A DNA stretch of 64,000 bases from Armatimonadota bacterium (GTDB lineage Bacteria; Armatimonadota; Fimbriimonadia; Fimbriimonadales; Fimbriimonadaceae), in the NCBI GenBank assembly GCA_037138755.1, contig JBAXHT010000002.1, forward strand, positions 124,001-188,000, given 5' to 3'. The notes under the pieces were generated by a model, which saw only the letters and a program-made list of their open reading frames with translations, was not told the DNA's origin and did not search any database. Made by a program: the position numbers and the translations under genes. Shown here piece by piece: positions 59,823-64,000 of this stretch. The stretch's first letter is position 1; each line of letters begins with the position of its first letter.

Positions 59823-60890
59823 TTACACAGCCGCTGCAATCGCGTCGCCGAGCTTGCTGGTATTCACCAACTGGCAACCTGGCTCAAAGATATCCGCAGT
59901 TCGCAAGCCGCTCTCCAGAACCCTGTTACAAGCATCTTCGATGCGCTTTGCTGCCTCAAGATTCTTGAACGTGTACTGCAACATCATTGCCGCGGACAAA
60001 ATCGTCGCCACCGGATTCGCTCTTCCTTGTCCAGCAATATCAGGAGCCGAGCCGTGGACAGGCTCGTACAGGCCGAAAGGAAGGTCGCCTTTAGGATCGC
60101 TTAGAGAAGCCGAAGGGAGCAAGCCAAGCGAGCCGGTGATCATGGACGCTTCGTCCGACAGAATATCGCCAAACATGTTCTCGGTGAGAATCACGTCAAA
60201 CTGCCGTGGGTCACGGATCAACTGCATGGCGCAGTTGTCGACAAGCATGTGCGTGACCTTTACGTCTGGATTCTTCGCCGCGAGATCGGTGACGACTTCA
60301 CGCCACAATCGCGATGTTTCCAAAACGTTCGCCTTGTCCACGCTCACAACTTCCCTTCGCCGCGCCCTCGCAACATCGAAGGCATTGAGCGTGATTCGCT
60401 CAATTTCTGCTCTGGAATAAGTGCAGGTATCCACCGCAACGGTCCCATTCTCGCGTCTCTCGCGAGGCTGGCCAAAGTAGATTCCACCGGTCAACTCGCG
60501 CACAACGCAAAGGTCGATCATCCCGTGGTCGCCCTTCAGCGGCGATGCAGTGAGCAACGCCTTCATCGTCTTTGCGGGGCGCACATTGGCGTAAAGGTTC
60601 AGCTCGGACCGGAGAGCTAACAAAGCTCCAACTTCAGGGCGCAAGGAGGTGGGCTGAATATTGTCCCACTTGGGACCGCCAACGGCACCCATCAGTGCTG
60701 CATCGGCTTTGTGGCAAAGCTCGAGCGTCTTCGCAGGCAGTGGATGTCCAGTCTGATCGTAAGCAATTCCCCCAATCAGAGCCTCTTCGAACTCAAAGTC
60801 CGATGAAACTGCGCGGACAACCTTGACCGCTTCAGCCACAACTTCGGGTCCGATTCCATCACCAGGCAAAACCGCAACTTTGAACGCCAT
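59823..60890 (-). CDS. leuB: 3-isopropylmalate dehydrogenase
   Basis: 355 residues. [21 protein letters not shown] at the N-terminus, YANVRPAK (~100-107), [32 protein letters not shown] (split; the NAD/metal site ~240) and [18 protein letters not shown] (~275-292). Oxidative decarboxylation of 3-isopropylmalate in leucine synthesis. leuA/C/D are not next to it. A near-perfect CATAAT is 10 bases upstream of the ATG, compatible with a near-leaderless transcript. Confidence 0.95.
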   Translation of the reverse strand: MAFKVAVLPGDGIGPEVVAEAVKVVRAVSSDFEFEEALIGGIAYDQTGHPLPAKTLELCHKADAALMGAVGGPKWDNIQPTSLRPEVGALLALRSELNLYANVRPAKTMKALLTASPLKGDHGMIDLCVVRELTGGIYFGQPRERRENGTVAVDTCTYSRAEIERITLNAFDVARARRREVVSVDKANVLETSRLWREVVTDLAAKNPDVKVTHMLVDNCAMQLIRDPRQFDVILTENMFGDILSDEASMITGSLGLLPSASLSDPKGDLPFGLYEPVHGSAPDIAGQGRANPVATILSAAMMLQYTFKNLEAAKRIEDACNRVLESGLRTADIFEPGCQLVNTSKLGDAIAAAV

Positions 60891-60906
60891 CGTGCCTGTG
60901 ATTATG

Positions 60907-60946
60907 AACGAAAAAGCCGCCCCGACGTTCTCGGGACGGCTTTTGA
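60907..60946 (-). terminator. Terminator of the DUF4382/DUF5666 lipoprotein gene
   Basis: A 14-base stem with one mismatch, AAAAGCCGCCCCGA/TCGGGACGGCTTTT (60912-60925 with 60931-60944), loop CGTTC, T-run on either strand; it separates the lipoprotein gene from leuB. Confidence 0.85.
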
Positions 60947-60956
60947 AAAGTCCGAC

Positions 60957-62372
60957 TTAGTTGTTTCCGCCGCCTAGCGACTTCAGTTCGACTTTGCCAG
61001 CGCTGAATACACCATCTCGGAAAATGCCCTCAATCTCTACCGTTCGACTTCCACCAGCCAGGACTTCGTAGAAGCTGGGCTTGTTCATCTCGGCCCCATT
61101 TGTGTTCTTGAACCTCGTTGCAGCACTCACGCGAACTAGAACCTGGCCGTTCTCCGGAACTGTGAATCCTTCGTGCTCCCGCACCGTAACCACAAAAGTT
61201 CCAGCATCCAGGTTAGGAAGCGACGTACTTCCGTCGGCCTCCGCTCCACCCAATTCTGTCTCGTTCTCGATATGCACACTCTTGGCTGTAATCGTGTTTG
61301 ATCCTGAATTGTAAGTGCCTTCGACTTCGATAACAGCGTTTGCTCCTGCCGCAACCACCGCCGAGTAAAACTGAGCGGAAGTGAGAGTAGAACCATGATT
61401 GCCTCGGAACCTAGTCGTCGTCGGATTCGTGACCACTCCAACCTTCTCACCCTGAGGAGCGAAACCTCGAGTGAATTTTGGCTTAACATCAAATGAGTTA
61501 GACGCCTCAACCACGTTCAACGGAGAGCCGATCGCCTTGGCTTCATTCTCAAACTGACTCTCAAGCTTAATTACCCTTGCGGCCACCGTCTTCGTTGTTG
61601 GGTTGAAGTCTCCATAGACTTCCGCCTTCAGTCCGTTAGCAAGTGCCGAAGCACCGTCACCAACGATCGAAGTGTTGGCATCTGTCACGACGCTAACCGA
61701 GCCACCTGAGCGTAGTCCGAGAACAAACGACTGCGTTGGAGCCGCTCCATTCAAGTCTCGGACAAGGCCCTTAAACTCAAACCGCTCGTGTCGAGCCGGA
61801 TCATCAAGCCCGGTTCCGGGGTGAACGCCAAGAACAGGAGTTACGATTCCACCTGCGAAAGTCCAGTTGCGAAGGTCAAAGTCAATCGCGACTCGAGTCG
61901 CTCCGGGAACCACGAGGGCAGGAGTGAGATTAATTTCCAACTTGCTTCGTCCAGCAACGGAGTCATCCATTCGCGCCGGGAAGTTGCCAGTTGACGAGGT
62001 TCCCGAAGGAGTCGCGACAAGCGTAACCGACTTATCCAACACAAACTCGATCTTGTTGTACGTGCCATCAGGCAACACGCCCGGAGCCAACAACAGGAAC
62101 CGAGAAGCTCCATCGTTGAGCTGCCTCAAGTTGACGGTCGTGCCTTCCGCACTGTCAAATAGAGTTGTGGAGGCGCCAGCAGAATTCTTGATTTGGGCTT
62201 TGTAGACCTTCACCCAGACCCCGCTGTAGCCAGCGTGAAGATCATCGGTGATGAACAGCTGGAAGTTTCCGGTACCGGATGTTGCGCTGCCTCCGCCGCA
62301 CCCCTGGGTTGCAAATAGCACCCCAAGTAGGGCGATCAAAGCCAAGATGTTCTGAATGAGTCTGGTTTTCAT
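60957..62372 (-). CDS. DUF4382/DUF5666-type lipoprotein
   Basis: 471 residues. Signal peptide with a lipobox-like FATQGCGGGSA (Cys ~25), so probably a lipoprotein. Residues ~35-175 match DUF4382 (FQLFITDDLHAGYSGVWVKV; TYNKIEFVLDKSVTLV). After a junction, repeated beta domains of DUF5666 OB type follow (~195-470, e.g. EFKGLVRDLNGAAPTQSFVLG; NAVIEVEGTYNSGSNTITA; SRTVEIEGIFRDGVFSAGKV). Surface or periplasmic; function unknown. Ends in GGGNN. Confidence 0.82.
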   Translation of the reverse strand: MKTRLIQNILALIALLGVLFATQGCGGGSATSGTGNFQLFITDDLHAGYSGVWVKVYKAQIKNSAGASTTLFDSAEGTTVNLRQLNDGASRFLLLAPGVLPDGTYNKIEFVLDKSVTLVATPSGTSSTGNFPARMDDSVAGRSKLEINLTPALVVPGATRVAIDFDLRNWTFAGGIVTPVLGVHPGTGLDDPARHERFEFKGLVRDLNGAAPTQSFVLGLRSGGSVSVVTDANTSIVGDGASALANGLKAEVYGDFNPTTKTVAARVIKLESQFENEAKAIGSPLNVVEASNSFDVKPKFTRGFAPQGEKVGVVTNPTTTRFRGNHGSTLTSAQFYSAVVAAGANAVIEVEGTYNSGSNTITAKSVHIENETELGGAEADGSTSLPNLDAGTFVVTVREHEGFTVPENGQVLVRVSAATRFKNTNGAEMNKPSFYEVLAGGSRTVEIEGIFRDGVFSAGKVELKSLGGGNN

Positions 62373-62577
62373 GATGTCGTTCTGTGCATTTTACGGTAAT
62401 CGATTGGTTTCCACTGCTCGATCCGGATTTCTCACTACCAAGGCTTTTTGCCACTAGGGATAAATGCCCACTGCCAGTAAAAGTGCGAGCTTCGTCCATT
62501 GGACAAAACTAAGATTTCCTCAAGGTCCTTCCGAACTCCAACCCGTGACCCCGGAGCAGCCGTTCGGACAGAAGGAA

Positions 62578-62583
62578 TATAAT
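62578..62583 (+). promoter_or_regulatory. -10 of the glycoside hydrolase-like gene
   Basis: A perfect TATAAT, whose predicted start (about 62590) is the A of the ATG at 62590, i.e. a leaderless arrangement. -35 region poor. Confidence 0.45.
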
Positions 62584-62589
62584 GCCGTT

Positions 62590-64000
62590 ATGCTCTCCGC
62601 CGCATTAGTGGCCGCGTCTGCGGCGGTGATAGTGTTTGTCGACACCCCTCGCCAGATTTGGCCCGGAACTGGTGTCAACATCCAGTTCACAACTCCGCGA
62701 AAAGGAGAGATGGAACTGCTTGCCAAGGGTGGATTCAAGTACACCCGCTCAGTTTTGCCTTGGGCGGAAACTGAAACTGCTCCGGGTAAGTACGATTTCT
62801 CCAAGTTCGAGGGACTTCTCCGCGACCTGAAGACTAAGGGAATTCGCCAAATCTTCTGCCTGTCCGGGTCAAACCCTGCTTACCAAGCAGGCGCCCCCAC
62901 GATGCCCGAAGCAAGGGCAGCCTTCGCCCGCTGGGCCGGACAAGCAGCATTGCAGTTTAAGGGAGAAGAGATTGTCTGGGAGGTGTGGAACGAACCTAAT
63001 GCAGAGCAGTCCTGGAAGCCGATCCCATCCCCAACCGACTACTCCAGTCTCGCAGTCGAAACAGCCAAAGCAATGCGGTTCATGGACCCCACTTGCCGAA
63101 TCATCGCCCCGGCCGGAGCTGGAGTTGATACCCAGTTCCTCAATTCATCGCTAACCGAAGAACTACTCAGCCTTGTCGACGGCATTTCGATTCACCCCAA
63201 CCGAATCGGCGGACCAGAGAGCCTGGTAGGTGAACTTCAGGCCATCCGAGACCTGATCGCTCGACGAGCACCAGCCGGAAGAAAGGAACTCCCGATCATC
63301 TGCACTGGCTGGGGGTACAGCACGGCCCGAGGAAAGAACACAGAAGGTCGTCAGGCAATGTACGTCACTCGGATGTGGCTACTGAACTCGGCGTTGAACA
63401 TCCCGATAACCGTTTACGACTCTTGGCAGGATAACGGTCCCAATCCCGATAATCCTGCTGACCGTCTAGGACTGGTTAGAGAAAACCTTGACCTCAAGCC
63501 ATCCTTCATCGCGGTAAAGGAAGTCATTGAAAAGTTTCGCGGCTGCACAAATTTCCGCTGGCTTCCGCAGAAAGACCCGTTGGATTGGGTCATCGTCGGA
63601 GCAGGTTCAAGCAAACTGGTCCAAGCACGTTGGTATCAGAAAGAAGCAGGTGTCAAGTTCTCGGATCTCTCCATGAAGGAGAAGAGATTCAAGACACTGT
63701 ACGCAAGTTTAACCGGCGGTCAAACCGTCGCAATTCCCAGGCCAGTAGCCACCGTCACGATTCCAAACAAGCCGATCGCCAGGTCGCTGGATGGATTGGA
63801 CTTCGCCTTTGCGCCACCGATCGACGAAGACGGCTGGTGCGTTCTTGTCCAAAAGTCAACAACCGAAACCGCCAAACTCGAATTCAAATATCAAAGATCG
63901 AACGGTGCCAACGTCACCTGTTACGCAAAGATTGACGGTCCACGAATTGTCGAACCCATCGCGACGACGGAGGAGTCACCAATGGTTTCCGTAGGAGTCA
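62590..64000 (+). CDS. Secreted glycoside hydrolase-like protein (GH5/GH39-like), 5' part
   Basis: Open from ATG 62590 to the window end (470 codons, no stop). Signal-like N-terminus (~1-18), then a TIM-barrel pattern: GEMELLAKGGFKYTRSVLPW, EEIVWEVWNEPNAEQSW (acid/base Glu in WNEPN, ~138), SLVDGISIHPNRI (~200) and KELPIICTGWGYST (~235), where the usual nucleophile Glu (TEWGYS) appears as Gly. A C-terminal beta region follows. Likely a secreted carbohydrate-active or carbohydrate-binding protein. Confidence 0.72.
   Translation, partial: MLSAALVAASAAVIVFVDTPRQIWPGTGVNIQFTTPRKGEMELLAKGGFKYTRSVLPWAETETAPGKYDFSKFEGLLRDLKTKGIRQIFCLSGSNPAYQAGAPTMPEARAAFARWAGQAALQFKGEEIVWEVWNEPNAEQSWKPIPSPTDYSSLAVETAKAMRFMDPTCRIIAPAGAGVDTQFLNSSLTEELLSLVDGISIHPNRIGGPESLVGELQAIRDLIARRAPAGRKELPIICTGWGYSTARGKNTEGRQAMYVTRMWLLNSALNIPITVYDSWQDNGPNPDNPADRLGLVRENLDLKPSFIAVKEVIEKFRGCTNFRWLPQKDPLDWVIVGAGSSKLVQARWYQKEAGVKFSDLSMKEKRFKTLYASLTGGQTVAIPRPVATVTIPNKPIARSLDGLDFAFAPPIDEDGWCVLVQKSTTETAKLEFKYQRSNGANVTCYAKIDGPRIVEPIATTEESPMVSVGV

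Overview
The window looks like a chromosomal segment of a Gram-negative-type (diderm) bacterium of moderate GC content, most plausibly an Armatimonadota/Fimbriimonadia member. This placement is an inference from the gene mix: several PilT paralogues, an anchored pseudopilin-like protein, DUF4382/DUF5666-type lipoproteins, an OmpA-type protein, a very large repetitive barrel-like protein and frequent leaderless-looking promoters. No 16S rRNA is present, so the taxonomy is not proven. Genes are dense; no gene-free stretch exceeds about 220 bases and many neighbours overlap by 1-11 bases.

Layout. 1-5.6 kb: wall metabolism and recycling (end of a PBP4-type DD-peptidase, M61 peptidase, BadF-type sugar kinase, murQ) followed by a thiolase. 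5.6-12.4 kb: a HEAT-like protein, a minus-strand run (MarR regulator, aldo/keto reductase, unknown helical protein, Phd/VapC-type toxin-antitoxin pair, ThuA protein), a DMT transporter and a class C serine hydrolase. 12.5-14.6 kb: an MFS transporter, tRNA-Arg, a DUF6941 protein and an ACT-domain protein. 14.5-19.8 kb: metX and three PilT-type ATPases in one co-directional run. 19.9-23.1 kb: greA, secE-nusG and recJ. 23.0-26.0 kb: an ECF sigma/anti-sigma/degenerate HtrA-PDZ cassette and dtd. 26.0-27.5 kb: a DUF3298-type protein and an integral membrane protein.

27.55-31.06 kb holds the most unusual feature: a self-contained operon of phage head genes (Mu I-like protease/scaffold, small decoration-like protein, Mu gpT-like capsid protein, two single-pass membrane coiled-coil microproteins, two connector-like proteins). 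It has its own promoter and ends at a hairpin, but no terminase, portal, tail, lysis or integration gene is visible.

31-46.9 kb: a Lys/Asp-rich secreted protein, an esterase and a class A beta-lactamase-like protein fired from one overlapping bidirectional promoter, an 1177-residue repetitive barrel-like protein, a 57-residue microprotein, RmuC, two glycosyltransferases, an FkbM-like methyltransferase, initiator tRNA-Met, a pseudopilin-like protein plus LCP protein, and a GAF histidine kinase. 46.9-55.5 kb: a CocE-type hydrolase, TPR protein, ABC-2 exporter and two tandem secreted subtilases. 55.5-64 kb: sucC without sucD, a DUF937-OmpA fusion, two zinc-ribbon membrane proteins, isolated rpsJ, leuB, a DUF4382/DUF5666 lipoprotein and the 5' part of a secreted glycoside hydrolase-like protein that runs off the end.

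A recurring theme is promoters whose -10 box sits 6-10 bases before the start codon, predicting leaderless mRNAs for at least six or seven genes. Rho-independent terminators are well formed and common.
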